A stretch of 64,000 nt of DNA. Origin: FEN-1219 sp963810755. GTDB taxonomy: Bacteria > Pseudomonadota > Gammaproteobacteria > Steroidobacterales > Rariloculaceae. Below are positions 19,954 to 28,765 of the stretch, one piece after another. Where the stretch lies: positions 248,001-312,000 of the forward strand of contig CAWEOP010000003.1 of NCBI GenBank assembly GCA_963810755.1, written 5' to 3'. The translations under genes and the position numbers were made by a program. The notes beneath the pieces were generated by a model that searched no databases, was not told the DNA's origin, and was given only the letters and a program-made list of their open reading frames with translations. The first letter of the stretch is position 1, and every line of letters begins with the position of its first letter.

Positions 19954-21425
19954 CAACTTGCGCCCCCGAGCAATTCGAGCGCAACCGCACGGTCGTCGAA
20001 CGGTCGACGCTCTGCACCTTGTATCTGTTCGATCTCGTGACCCTTACCCGCGATCAACACGACGTCGCCCGACTGCGCATGCTCGAGCGCCGCGCGAATC
20101 GCCGCGCGCCGGTCGTGAATGACGACGACGTCCTGGTGCTCGCCAAGCCCGACGCGAATGTCGCGCACGATTTCGGCGGGATCTTCGTTACGCGGATTGT
20201 CGTCCGTGAGCACGATGCGGTCCGCGATCCCAGCCGCCACACCGCCCATGATCGGCCGTTTGCCGCGGTCGCGGTCGCCCCCGCAGCCGAACACGCAGGT
20301 GATCGCGCGCGGCCCGAGAGCCTCTAGAGTCTTGAGGGCGCGCTGGAGCGCGTCGGGCGTGTGCGCGTAGTCGATCACGACCCAGGGCCTCCGCGGCGAA
20401 CCGCCGAGCGCCTCCATGCGTCCGGGAGCAGCCTGTGCGCCCGCGAGTGCGGCGCAAGCTTGCTCGAGCGGCATGCCGTCGGCGAGCAGCGCGCCGAGCG
20501 CACCGAGGAGGTTCTCGGCGTTGAAGTCGCCGATGAGCTTCGACACGAGCCGTGCGGCGCCGAAGCGGCCGGAGATCTCGAGGTCGAGGCCGTCCAAGTC
20601 CGCACGCTTGAGCCGCGCGCTGAGCTCCGCTTCGCGCGCGCCGCGCACCGTGGTGCGGATTCGCTCACAACCGACGGGCAGATTCGCTGCGAGGCTCGCG
20701 CCGAACGGATCATCCACGTTCAGCACGGCGTGCTCGAGGCCGGGCAGCTGGAACAAGCGCGCCTTCGCGCGGCCGTAGCGCGCGAGGTCACCGTGCTCGT
20801 CCAGGTGGTCGCGCGTGAGGTTCGTGAACACGGCCGTCCGGATCTTGAGGCCCGCGATGCGATTCTGCGAGAGCGCGTGCGACGACACCTCGAGAGCGAC
20901 GCGCGGCGACCGAAGCGCCGCGATCTCGCGATGCAGCGTGAAGGTATCGGGCGTCGTGAGCGCGTGGCGCGTGAGCTTCGGCGGCACTCCGAACCCGAGC
21001 GTGCCGATGTAGCCGCAGCCCCGCTGCGGAACGCTGAGCGCCTGGGCGGCGAGGTACGCGACAGTGGTCTTGCCGTTGGTGCCGGTCACGCCGATCAACG
21101 CGGGCTCTGGCAGCGTCGCGAAAAACGCCCGCGCAAGCTCGCCCAATCGCGCCTTGAGGTTCGGCACGGCGAGGCTCGGGCTCGGCGGGTCCGCGTAGAC
21201 CGCGCTCGGCTCATAGAGCACGATCGCCGCGCCGCGCGCGAGTGCGTCCGCGGCGTAGCGCAGACCGTGCTCCTTCGCCCCTTCGAGCGCGACGAATGCA
21301 GCGCCCGGAATCACCTCGCGGCTATCGAGCGTGAGGTCGGTCAGAGGCAAACGCGCGAACGCGCCCGCGTCGGTGCCGAGGATCTCGCCGAGCGTGCGGC
21401 CGCGTGTCGCGAGCGCCGCCATCAT
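19953..21425 (-). CDS. murE: UDP-MurNAc-L-Ala-D-Glu-meso-diaminopimelate ligase
   Basis: The 490-residue Mur ligase adds meso-diaminopimelate to the UDP-MurNAc dipeptide. The ATP loop is GVTGTNGKTTVAYLAAQAL, the middle domain has ALEVSSHALSQNRIAGL and NLTRDHLDEHG, and the C-terminal part contains the DNPR motif (LTDDNPRNEDP) that selects meso-DAP rather than lysine. This agrees with a Gram-negative wall. Its ATG at 21425 overlaps the ftsI stop (ATGA); a second ATG follows directly. Confidence 0.97.
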   Translation of the reverse strand: MMAALATRGRTLGEILGTDAGAFARLPLTDLTLDSREVIPGAAFVALEGAKEHGLRYAADALARGAAIVLYEPSAVYADPPSPSLAVPNLKARLGELARAFFATLPEPALIGVTGTNGKTTVAYLAAQALSVPQRGCGYIGTLGFGVPPKLTRHALTTPDTFTLHREIAALRSPRVALEVSSHALSQNRIAGLKIRTAVFTNLTRDHLDEHGDLARYGRAKARLFQLPGLEHAVLNVDDPFGASLAANLPVGCERIRTTVRGAREAELSARLKRADLDGLDLEISGRFGAARLVSKLIGDFNAENLLGALGALLADGMPLEQACAALAGAQAAPGRMEALGGSPRRPWVVIDYAHTPDALQRALKTLEALGPRAITCVFGCGGDRDRGKRPIMGGVAAGIADRIVLTDDNPRNEDPAEIVRDIRVGLGEHQDVVVIHDRRAAIRAALEHAQSGDVVLIAGKGHEIEQIQGAERRPFDDRAVALELLGGAS

Positions 21426-23149
21426 GGGCCCACCTGCGCTTGCGCGACCACGGTAAGGGTCGTGGCCGACAACGCGTCGGGCGGCACGGCCAGCACGCGT
21501 AGTGCGCCCGAGACGATGCTCGAGAACACGGGCGCGGCGACGTCCGACCCGTAATACGCCGCGCCTTGCGGCTCGTCGATCACTACGACGACGACGAGCC
21601 GCGGCTCGCTCGCCGGCGCGAAGCCCGCGAAGAACGCCGCGTGCCGATCGTCCGCATAGCCGCCGACCGTCGCCTTCTGGGCGGTACCCGTCTTGCCGGC
21701 GACACGGTAGTTGCGCACCGCCGCGCGCTTACCCGTGCCCGTCGGCGCTGCCACAGCCTCGAGCATCTGCGTGAGCTGCCGCGCGGTGGACGCCGACACG
21801 GCGCGCTCGCCCGCCGGCGCCTCATCGATCGCTAGCAACGACACCGGACGGACGATGCCGCCTGCCGCGATCGCGGCGTAGGCGCGCGCGAGCTGCAGCG
21901 GCGTGACCTGCACGCCGTAGCCGTAGGCGATGGTCGCCTGACCGATCATCCGCCAGTGCTGCGGATCGTTGAGCACGCCGGCCGATTCGCCGGGATACCC
22001 GCTGGCAGTGAGACGCCCGATGCCGAATGCCGCGAGCACGCGCCAGATTTCCTCAGGCTCCATCGTGAGCGCGACGCGCGCGGCGCCGACGTTGCTCGAT
22101 TGAGAGAGGACGGTAGTGAGGCTGATCCTGCCGAGGTTCGAGTTGTCGTGCGTGATTTGCCGATCGTTGATCCGCAGGACGCCGGGCGACGTGTCCACGA
22201 TCGTGTTCGGCCCGTATTTGCCGCTTTCGATCGCCGCAGCCATCACGAACGGCTTGAAGCTCGAGCCCGGCTCGAAGATGTCGGTGACTGCGCGGTTGCG
22301 GTACCGCTCCGCGACGTATTGCGTGCGGTCGTTCGGGTTGTACGACGGCTGATTCACCATCGCGAGCACTTCGCCCGTGCGCGGATCCATCACGACGACC
22401 GTGCCGGAGCGAGCGCGATTCTCGGTCACGGCGACCTTGAGCTCACGGTACGCGAGATATTGAAGGCGCAGATCGATGCTCAAACGCAAATCGCGACCGG
22501 GACGCGCCGAGGAGATCAGCTCGACGTCGCCGATCGAGCGCCCCAACCGGTCCTGGAGCACGCGCTTGCTGCCGTTCTCGCCTTTGAGCCAGGGATCGAA
22601 CTCGGCCTCGACGCCTTCCTGTCCGCGATCATCGACGTTCGTGAAGCCGAGCAGATGCCCGACGACTTCGCCCGCCGGATAGTAGCGGTGATACTCGCGA
22701 ACGGTGCCGACGCCCGGCAACCCGAGTCGCAGCACTTGCTCCGACGTCTGCGGTAACGGGTGCCGCTGCAGATAGATGAACTCTCTGCCAAGGTTGCTCG
22801 TGATCTTGCGCGCGAGCGACTCCTCGTCCTGGCCCAGTGCATCGGCGAGCTCACCGAGCCGATCGAGCGCCGTCTTCAGCTCCTTCGGATTCGCCACGAC
22901 CGAGTCGACGGGCGTGCTGACCGCGAGCGGCTCGCCGTAGCGATCCGTCAGCGAGCCCCGGTGCGCCGATATCTGCGCGGTGCGCAGGTGCCGGCCGTTC
23001 GCCTGCTCGGTGAGGAACTCCTTGTTGACGAGCTGTAGATAGAGTATCCGACCCTCGAGCGCGAGCCCGCCGAGCGCGAACGCAGCGAGCAGCAGCGTGC
23101 CGCGCCAGCGGACGCGATCGACGTGCTGTTGTTGGGACGGCTTTCTCAT
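21422..23149 (-). CDS. ftsI: Septal transpeptidase FtsI (PBP3)
   Basis: The 575-residue class B penicillin-binding protein cross-links septal peptidoglycan. It has one N-terminal membrane anchor (about residues 17-38), the PBP dimer domain starting SAHRGSLTDRYGEPLAVS, and the transpeptidase domain with EPGSSFKPFVMAAAIE (active-site SxxK), SQSSNVG (SxN) and AGKTGTAQKA (KTG). It works with FtsW. It follows ftsL after two bases and overlaps murE by four. The length is normal for FtsI. Confidence 0.97.
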   Translation of the reverse strand: MRKPSQQQHVDRVRWRGTLLLAAFALGGLALEGRILYLQLVNKEFLTEQANGRHLRTAQISAHRGSLTDRYGEPLAVSTPVDSVVANPKELKTALDRLGELADALGQDEESLARKITSNLGREFIYLQRHPLPQTSEQVLRLGLPGVGTVREYHRYYPAGEVVGHLLGFTNVDDRGQEGVEAEFDPWLKGENGSKRVLQDRLGRSIGDVELISSARPGRDLRLSIDLRLQYLAYRELKVAVTENRARSGTVVVMDPRTGEVLAMVNQPSYNPNDRTQYVAERYRNRAVTDIFEPGSSFKPFVMAAAIESGKYGPNTIVDTSPGVLRINDRQITHDNSNLGRISLTTVLSQSSNVGAARVALTMEPEEIWRVLAAFGIGRLTASGYPGESAGVLNDPQHWRMIGQATIAYGYGVQVTPLQLARAYAAIAAGGIVRPVSLLAIDEAPAGERAVSASTARQLTQMLEAVAAPTGTGKRAAVRNYRVAGKTGTAQKATVGGYADDRHAAFFAGFAPASEPRLVVVVVIDEPQGAAYYGSDVAAPVFSSIVSGALRVLAVPPDALSATTLTVVAQAQVGP

Positions 23150-23151
23150 GC

Positions 23152-23448
23152 CTACCGGGCCGCCTCCCTGACGACGACGAGCTGCTCGTCGGCCGGGGTC
23201 GTGAGATTGAGCCGGTCGCGCGCGAGCGACTCGATGCGCGGATGCGTGGCCCAGGTGCTCTGCTCGATTTGTAATCGACCCCAGTCGATCTGCAGCCGGT
23301 CTTGCTCACGATTGAGCTCTTCGAGCTCGACGAATAGCTGGCGCGCGCGATGCTTCGCACCCGTTACCCAAACTCCCGACGCCGTCACTCCGGCCGCGAG
23401 CAGCAAGAGAACCGCGAGCTCCACAGCCTGTCTGCGGCCGGGCTTCAT
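23152..23448 (-). CDS. ftsL: Cell division protein FtsL
   Basis: This is a 98-residue bitopic protein: a short basic start, a membrane segment (about residues 9-29) and a periplasmic leucine-heptad coiled coil (QLFVELEELNREQDRLQIDWGRLQIEQ in parts), ending near RDRLNLTTPADEQLVVV. FtsL pairs with FtsB to activate FtsWI. The ATG overlaps the rsmH stop (ATGA). Sequence conservation in FtsL is low; position, length and topology carry the call. Confidence 0.92.
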   Translation of the reverse strand: MKPGRRQAVELAVLLLLAAGVTASGVWVTGAKHRARQLFVELEELNREQDRLQIDWGRLQIEQSTWATHPRIESLARDRLNLTTPADEQLVVVREAAR

Positions 23449-24395
23449 GCGGGCTCTCCCTGCGGCTCGCGCTCCGCGATCCGCATGCGCGCGCTGCGCG
23501 CGCGCGGGTTGCGAACCGCCTCGTCGTCGCCGGGACGCACGAGGCGACCCACGAGCTTGAGGCGCGGCCGCGCGTGCGCCGGGATGTTCGGCAGCCCCGC
23601 ATAAGCCTCGTCGCCGCGCGCTTCGCGCGCCATGAAGCGCTTGACGATCCGGTCCTCGAGGGAATGGAAACTGATCGCAACGAGCCTTCCACCGGCGGCC
23701 AGCAGCTCGAGGCTTTGCTCGAGCGCGCTCTCGAGCGCGCCGAGCTCGTTGTTGAGCGCAATACGGATCGCTTGGAACGCGCGCGTCGCCGGGTGGATTC
23801 GACCCTTCTGACGGCCCGCGTGCGCCGCGACGATCTCCGCGAGCGAGCGCGTCGTAGTGAGCGGCGCGACGTCGCGCGCCCTCACGATCGCAGCGGCGAT
23901 CTGCCGCGCGCGGGGTTCCTCTCCGTAACGAAACAGCACGTCTGCAAGCTCCGTTTGCGAAACGTTCGAGAGCCACTCGGCGGCGGTCGCACCGCTGGCC
24001 GTGTTCATTCGCATGTCCAAGGGCCCGTCGTTGGCGAAGCTGAACCCGCGCGCCGCTTGATCCAGTTGCGGCGAGGAGACCCCGAGATCGAACAGCACGC
24101 CGTCGAGCTTGCGGCCGCCGAGCCAAGGTGCAGCAACCGCGCGGAAGTCCTCGAAGCCGGCGTGACGGATCGCGAATCGCACATCGCTCGCGAATCGCGT
24201 TTCGCCGTCAGCCACTGCTTCCGGGTCCTTGTCCAGTGCGAGCAACCTTCCTTGAGTCCCGAGCCGCGCCAATATTTCGGCGCTATGTCCGCCGCGTCCG
24301 TAGGTCGCATCTACGTACCAACCGTCATCCCGCAAGGCCAAACCTTCGAGCGCCTCCCTCAGCAGCACGGGCTGATGTCCAGAGGTTCTGGTCAA
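23445..24395 (-). CDS. rsmH: 16S rRNA (cytosine-1402-N4)-methyltransferase
   Basis: The 316-residue protein (MraW) methylates C1402 of 16S rRNA with AdoMet. It begins GHQPVLLREALEGL and contains the AdoMet loop VDATYGRGGHSAEILARLG, DGVLFDLGVSSPQLD, GFSFANDGPLDMRMN and ISFHSLEDRIVKRF. The start is a TTG; no ATG or GTG lies in frame between it and the mraZ stop, which is 10 bases upstream. RsmI, which adds the 2'-O-methyl group to the same base, is also in this window. Confidence 0.95.
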   Translation of the reverse strand: MTRTSGHQPVLLREALEGLALRDDGWYVDATYGRGGHSAEILARLGTQGRLLALDKDPEAVADGETRFASDVRFAIRHAGFEDFRAVAAPWLGGRKLDGVLFDLGVSSPQLDQAARGFSFANDGPLDMRMNTASGATAAEWLSNVSQTELADVLFRYGEEPRARQIAAAIVRARDVAPLTTTRSLAEIVAAHAGRQKGRIHPATRAFQAIRIALNNELGALESALEQSLELLAAGGRLVAISFHSLEDRIVKRFMAREARGDEAYAGLPNIPAHARPRLKLVGRLVRPGDDEAVRNPRARSARMRIAEREPQGEPA

Positions 24396-24405
24396 CGCCG
24401 GTGCT

Positions 24406-24861
24406 CTAGAGAGACAGCGATTCGAGTTCTTGAGGTAAGCCCGCCTGTTCGCCTTCGTCGTCAGCCAGCCACTCGTCCCGTTTGGAGCCCCATCGTTCTT
24501 CGCTCCACAGCTCGAACTTGTTGCCCTGCCCGATCAACATCGCTTGCCGCTCGAGACCGGCGAATTCGCGAAGCTCCCTCGTCAACAGGATTCGGCCATG
24601 GCTATCGAGGTCGAGTTCGGTGGCGTAACCCACCATCAAACGTTGCAGACGACGCGCCTGTTTATTCAGCGCAGGTAAACGGACCAGCTTGCGCTCGATC
24701 TCCTCCCAATCAGGCAGCGGGTAGATGAGAAGGCAGTAGTCTCGATCGACCGTCGCGACCAAATGTCCGTCCGCGCGAGTGATCAGGCGTTCCCGATACC
24801 GGCTCGGGATTGCCAGACGACCCTTTGCGTCCAGGGTGACTTTGGTAGCGCCGCGGAACAT
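24406..24861 (-). CDS. mraZ: Transcriptional regulator MraZ
   Basis: The 151-residue protein has two AbrB-like MraZ domains, each with the DxKGR signature: the first as TLDAKGRLAIPSRYRERL at the N-terminus, the second as ELDLDSHGRILLTRELREFAG in the middle. MraZ is the first gene of dcw clusters and represses its own operon by binding GTGG repeats. Matching repeats lie directly upstream (24877-24920), supporting autoregulation here. Confidence 0.96.
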   Translation of the reverse strand: MFRGATKVTLDAKGRLAIPSRYRERLITRADGHLVATVDRDYCLLIYPLPDWEEIERKLVRLPALNKQARRLQRLMVGYATELDLDSHGRILLTRELREFAGLERQAMLIGQGNKFELWSEERWGSKRDEWLADDEGEQAGLPQELESLSL

Positions 24862-24876
24862 CGTTATTCGACCGGA

Positions 24877-24920
24877 CCACTAGGCCCATTCTCGCCCACT
24901 TCTTGCCACTCTCCGCCACT
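24877..24920 (-). promoter_or_regulatory. mraZ: MraZ operator: AGTGG boxes at 10-base spacing
   Basis: On the minus strand the pentamer AGTGG ends at 24916, 24906 and 24896, a variant AATGG at 24886, and another AGTGG at 24877 (9-base step). The array overlaps the -10 box and the transcription start region before mraZ. Known MraZ sites are GTGGG-like direct repeats with ten-base period, so a doughnut-shaped MraZ ring can read them from one face. Confidence 0.85.
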
Positions 24921-24947
24921 ATAGGGATTGCCCCGCCCGGCTGTCAA
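24918..24947 (-). promoter_or_regulatory. dcw operon promoter (Pmra)
   Basis: A perfect -35 TTGACA (24942-24947) and a -10 TATAGT (24918-24923) are 18 bases apart and read toward mraZ. The first AGTGG box overlaps the -10. It is the strongest sigma70-like promoter I see in the window, and with the tight overlaps downstream it probably drives most of the wall and division cluster. Confidence 0.8.
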
Positions 24948-25163
24948 CGGCGGTGAGCTAGAAATCTTTGTACCGACAGAGAGTTAGATAGTGGTGACGA
25001 AATCTGATGAAAAATGGCGAGCAAGCGCCTCCCCACTTCCCGGACGAAGCGAGTGTTTCAGGCGCCACGAGCGCTGCAGGCGGATTAAGAATGAGCGCCG
25101 CGGCCTGACAAGAACGCCCGCCCCATACGCCCCCGCATGGCCAGAAAAGGCGCACCGCCCAGG

Positions 25164-25180
25164 GCGCTTTAGTGATCAGT
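25164..25180 (-). repeat. 17-base repeat, copy 1 (3' of rnpB)
   Basis: ACTGATCACTAAAGCGC on the minus strand lies just downstream of the rnpB 3' end. The same 17 bases occur on the plus strand at 47120-47136 in the gap leader. The core TGATCA is palindromic. A chance match of this length in 64 kb is not excluded. Confidence 0.45.
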
Positions 25181-25185
25181 AATGA

Positions 25186-25532
25186 AAAGGGAGCCGGCCT
25201 GTAAGCCGGGTTCTGTCGAGAGCAGTCATTCCTCTAGGACACGCGTCGCCGCGCATCTCGAGCGACCTACCCGGGAGCTCGTGTGGGCACACTCAACGCT
25301 CCCCTATTCGGTCTTGCTCCGGGTGGGGTTTGCCGTGCCGCAGAGTGTTGCCACCTGCGCGGTGCGCTCTTACCGCACCTTTTCACCCTTACCTGCCATT
25401 GCTGGCCGGCGGTATATTTTCTGTTGCACTTTCCGTAGGCTCGCGCCTCCCAGGCGTTACCTGGCACCCTGCCCAGCGGAGCCCGGACTTTCCTCCAGGA
25501 TTGCTCCCAGCGACTGCCCGGCCGACTCCCGC
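25186..25532 (-). ncRNA. rnpB: RNase P RNA, class A
   Basis: On the minus strand the sequence carries the universal RNase P blocks in order: GGAGGAAAGTCCGGGCTCC (CR-I), GGCAGGGTGCCAGGTAACGCC parts, GTGCAACAGAAA, GGTAAGGGTGAAAAGGTGCGG, GGTAAGAGCGCACCGC, CCCCACCCGGAGCAAGACCG and the late GACAGAACCCGGCTTACAGG. The 5' GGGAGTCGGCC and 3' GGCCGGCTCCC pair as an 11-base P1 stem, which sets the ends to within a few bases; TTTTC follows. The RNA matures the 5' ends of tRNAs. It lies between rsmI and mraZ, the usual place in gammaproteobacteria. Confidence 0.97.
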
Positions 25533-25578
25533 GCGTAGTGTCTCACTTTGACTCAGGCGAGTTGCGTGTTTCGCGCCG

Positions 25579-26419
25579 CTAGGTGCGGACGAGCTTGTAG
25601 AGCGCGTTGCGCGCAACGCCTGTGAGCGTTGCGGTGAGCTGCAGCGCCTTGTTTGGGTCGATCTCTGCGACGAGGGCGTCGTAAATCTCGCGCGCGCGCC
25701 GTTCGTCGGGCGCGCTATCGGTCTGGTCCCCGGCGACCAAGATCACGAATTCGCCGAGAAGCGGTATGTCCACGTCGAGCTTCGTGAGCAAATCGCCGAG
25801 CGTCCCCGAACGGATTTGCTCGTGGATCTTCGTAAGCTCGCGCGCGAGCGCCGCCTCGCGATCGGGGCCGAAGTGCTCGGCGAGCGCCGCCAGCGTTTCA
25901 GCTACTCGGTGCACGCTTTCGTAGAACACGAGCGTGCGGCGTTCATTCTTGAGCTCACGCAGGCGTTCCGCGCGTGCAGCGGCGCGACGCGGCAAGAATC
26001 CCTCGAACACGAAACGATCCGTTGGAAGTCCGGCGGCAGCAGAGCGCGACGATCGCTGCGCTCGGCCCAGGCACGGGCACCACTTCGAGCCCCGCCGCGC
26101 GCGCCGCATGCACGAGGCGCCAGCCGGGATCGCTGATCAGCGGCGTGCCCGCGTCGCTCACGAGGGCGACGCTCTCCCCGCCAGCGAGCCGCTCGAGCAG
26201 CTCGTCGATGCGTTTCTCCTCGTTGTGCTCGTGATACGCGATAAGCCTAGCTTCCACGCCGATTCGCGATAGCAATCCCCGGGTGCGGCGGGTATCCTCC
26301 GCTGCAATCACGTCGGCCGCCGCGAGCACTTCGCGCGCTCGCGGGGTCAGATCGTCGAGGTTGCCGATCGGCGTGCCGACGACGTACAGCTTGCCGCGAG
26401 TAGCCGGCGTGTCTTGCAT
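25579..26419 (-). CDS. rsmI: 16S rRNA (cytidine-1402-2'-O)-methyltransferase, frame broken once
   Basis: The N-terminal part shows the tetrapyrrole-methylase fold: LYVVGTPIGNLDDLTPRA, DVIAAEDTRRTRGLL, ESVALVSDAGTPLISDPG and VVPVPGPSAAI. After that the frame must shift by one base near 26040-26043 to continue as AAGLPTDRFVFEGFLPRR, with VFYESVHRVAETLAALAEHFG following and the C-terminal helices ending YKLVRT. One extra base explains the break. The ATG start lies 20 bases from the divergent lpoA. RsmI and RsmH modify the same nucleotide near the ribosomal P site. Confidence 0.88.
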
Positions 26420-26439
26420 AGACGCCGAGTGTGTTAGGG

Positions 26440-28347
26440 ATGATCGACGTCAAGTCTACAAGCGCATTGCGGACTGCAGCTAGGAAAGCGCTCGTCGTCG
26501 CCGTGATGGGCGGGATCGCCGCTACTACGTCGTGCGTTTCCAACGGCCCGCCGACCGCGCGCCCCGTGAGCGGGGGCCAAGTCCAGAGCCTCGAGGCACG
26601 CGCCCGCGCAGCTGTGCAGACCGGCGATCTCGCGTCCGCCGCGGAGCTGTACGCGCAACTCGCGGCGAGCGTCGCGGTGCCTCAGCGCGCGGATTACCTC
26701 ATCGAAAGCGCTCGTTTGTCGGTCGAGCGCGGCGACGCGCAAGTCGCGCGGCGCAGGCTCAACGACGCGCGTCCCGGCGCCAGCCGCGACCAGCTGCAAG
26801 CGATTACGGTGCTTCTCGCGCGGCTCGAGGTCGGCGACCGACGGCCGCAAGCGGCGCTAGACCTGCTCGCGACGCTGCAACCGCCGTCGACCGATCCCGT
26901 GCTGCGTGACGCGGCCGCGGCGCGTGGCCAAGCGTTCTTCCAGCTCGGCCGTCACGCGGACGCCGTGCGCGCGCTCGTCGAGCGCGAGGTGTGGCTGGAG
27001 GATTCGGCCGCGATCCTCGCCAACCAACGCATGATCTGGGACGGCTTCCGGCAGTACCCGCCGCCCGCGACCCTGGCACCGACCGGCGACCGGATCGTCG
27101 ACGGCTGGCTCGCGCTCGCACCGCTCGCGACGAGCGGCACCACGGACCTGCGGCGATCGCTGCTCGCGTGGCGCGAGACGTACACGGATCACCCCGCCGC
27201 GGGCGTGTTGCTCGCCGAGCTCTTGTCCGCACAACGCGCGGTCGGCTTCCCCGCGCAGATTGCACTGCTCTTGCCGCTGAGCTCACAGCAACGCACGTTC
27301 GCGCTCGCGATTCGCGACGGCTTTCTCGCAGCGCACTTACGCAAGTCCGGCGCCGCCAGTACCGCGATTCGCATCTACGACACGCAGCAGGGCGGCGCGC
27401 AGAACGCGTACTTGCGTGCGCAGCTCGACGGCGCCGACTTCATCGTGGGACCGTTGCTGCGGGCCGACGTCGAGCAAGTCATCACGCAGGCGGGCTTCGT
27501 TCCGACACTCGCGCTGAACCTCGCGCAAATCGAGACTCCGCTGCTGCGCAGCTTCTATCAGTTCTCGTTGGGGCCCGACGACGAGGCACGCGTGCTCGCG
27601 GACTCCATCGCGAATAGCGGCGCGACCACGGCGATCGCGTTCGTGCCCGGCACCGACCGCGGTTTTCGCACGCTCGCGAGCTTCAAGACGCAGTTCGAGG
27701 CGCGCGGCGGCAAGCTGCTCGACTTCGTCCCCTACGAGCCCGCGCTGCAAGATTTTTCGAAGTCGGTGGCGGGCGTGCTGAACATCACGCGCAGCAACCA
27801 GCGACTGCGCCGGCTCGAAGCAAACCTCGGCACACCCGTGCAATTCGAGCCGCGGCGCCGGGAGGACGTCGACGCGATCTTCATCACCGCAGACGACACG
27901 CGCGCGGGACGGCTACTCGCGCCGCAGCTGCGCCTAAACTCCGCGGGCGACATTCCGACCTACGCGACCTCCGACATCTTCGACCCGGGCAGCACGGGAC
28001 GCCTGAATGACTTGAACGGCGTGATCTTCACCGACTCACCCGCGGTCATCGCGCCCGATGCGCGAGCGTCGGACCTGCAGCAGGAGGTTCAGGCCTACTG
28101 GCCGCAGCGCAGCAATTTGGTTCGCTATTACGCGATGGGCGCCGACGCATACTCGCTCGTGAGCTCGCTCTACAACGGCGACCGAGCTGCCTGGCCCGTG
28201 CGCGGAATGTCCGGGGACCTGAGCCTCGACGACACGGGCAAAGTCCATCGCTCGCTGCCCCTCGCGCAGTTTCGCAACGGCCGCCCGGTCGCTTACGAAA
28301 CACCCGTGGGCGGCTCGACGCCGGCCGAGCTCGTCGGCACGCGTTGA
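26440..28347 (+). CDS. lpoA: Penicillin-binding protein activator LpoA-like lipoprotein
   Basis: The 635-residue protein has a basic start, a hydrophobic signal segment and a cysteine (GIAATTSC) that could be lipidated, although the lipobox is weak. An N-terminal helical repeat part (about residues 40-230) precedes a periplasmic-binding-protein-like domain starting FPAQIALLLPLSSQQRTFALAI. This is the LpoA architecture: outer-membrane lipoprotein that activates PBP1a. It is divergent from rsmI with only 20 bases between, and yraN follows directly, as in other gammaproteobacteria. A GTG nine bases upstream is an alternative start. Confidence 0.87.
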   Translation: MIDVKSTSALRTAARKALVVAVMGGIAATTSCVSNGPPTARPVSGGQVQSLEARARAAVQTGDLASAAELYAQLAASVAVPQRADYLIESARLSVERGDAQVARRRLNDARPGASRDQLQAITVLLARLEVGDRRPQAALDLLATLQPPSTDPVLRDAAAARGQAFFQLGRHADAVRALVEREVWLEDSAAILANQRMIWDGFRQYPPPATLAPTGDRIVDGWLALAPLATSGTTDLRRSLLAWRETYTDHPAAGVLLAELLSAQRAVGFPAQIALLLPLSSQQRTFALAIRDGFLAAHLRKSGAASTAIRIYDTQQGGAQNAYLRAQLDGADFIVGPLLRADVEQVITQAGFVPTLALNLAQIETPLLRSFYQFSLGPDDEARVLADSIANSGATTAIAFVPGTDRGFRTLASFKTQFEARGGKLLDFVPYEPALQDFSKSVAGVLNITRSNQRLRRLEANLGTPVQFEPRRREDVDAIFITADDTRAGRLLAPQLRLNSAGDIPTYATSDIFDPGSTGRLNDLNGVIFTDSPAVIAPDARASDLQQEVQAYWPQRSNLVRYYAMGADAYSLVSSLYNGDRAAWPVRGMSGDLSLDDTGKVHRSLPLAQFRNGRPVAYETPVGGSTPAELVGTR

Positions 28348-28348
28348 C

Positions 28349-28711
28349 ATGCGGCTGCCGCGCGGCCGCCATTGGGAGGCGGTCGCCGCCGACTACCTCG
28401 AAGATCACGGCCTCACGGTGCTCGAGCGCGGCTATCGCTGCCGGCTCGGCGAGCTAGATCTCGTCTGTCGAGACGATCGCGCACTCGTCGTCGTCGAGGT
28501 TCGCGCTCGCGCGAGGTCGTCGTACGGCTCCGCGGTCGAGAGCATCGGCCCGCACAAGCGCGCGCGAATCGTCCAAGCGACGCGGCACTTCCTCATGCGC
28601 CGCCGCGAATGGCACGAAGCGCCGATCCGCTTCGACGTGATCACTTTCGACGCGATCGATACGGCCGAACCCGCGGTCCAGTGGATCAAGAACGCGTTCG
28701 ACGCCAGTTGA
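28349..28711 (+). CDS. yraN: UPF0102 / YraN family endonuclease-like protein
   Basis: The 120-residue protein is a member of UPF0102: RGRHWEAVAADYLEDHGLTVLERGYRCRLGELDLV followed by LVVVEVRARA in the family pattern GxxxE, GEIDLV-like and EVK-like, which is a PD-(D/E)xK nuclease fold. Here the third motif reads EVR instead of EVK, and the second is GELDLV. The biological role in this family is not settled. The ATG is two bases after the lpoA stop, so translation is probably coupled. Confidence 0.9.
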   Translation: MRLPRGRHWEAVAADYLEDHGLTVLERGYRCRLGELDLVCRDDRALVVVEVRARARSSYGSAVESIGPHKRARIVQATRHFLMRRREWHEAPIRFDVITFDAIDTAEPAVQWIKNAFDAS

Positions 28712-28765
28712 ACGCGCCGCTCGTTAGCGGCACAGTGACGAGCGTTCGGCAGGCCTGAGACGAAT

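Noticed and set aside
24877..24920. Regular short repeats as a CRISPR-like array
   Set aside because: The repeat is only five bases with five-base spacers, next to mraZ; it fits MraZ boxes.
24948..25163. Possible small genes between the mraZ promoter and rnpB
   Set aside because: Frames of about 60 codons exist on both strands but have no start signals, homology or codon bias; I see nothing recognisable here.
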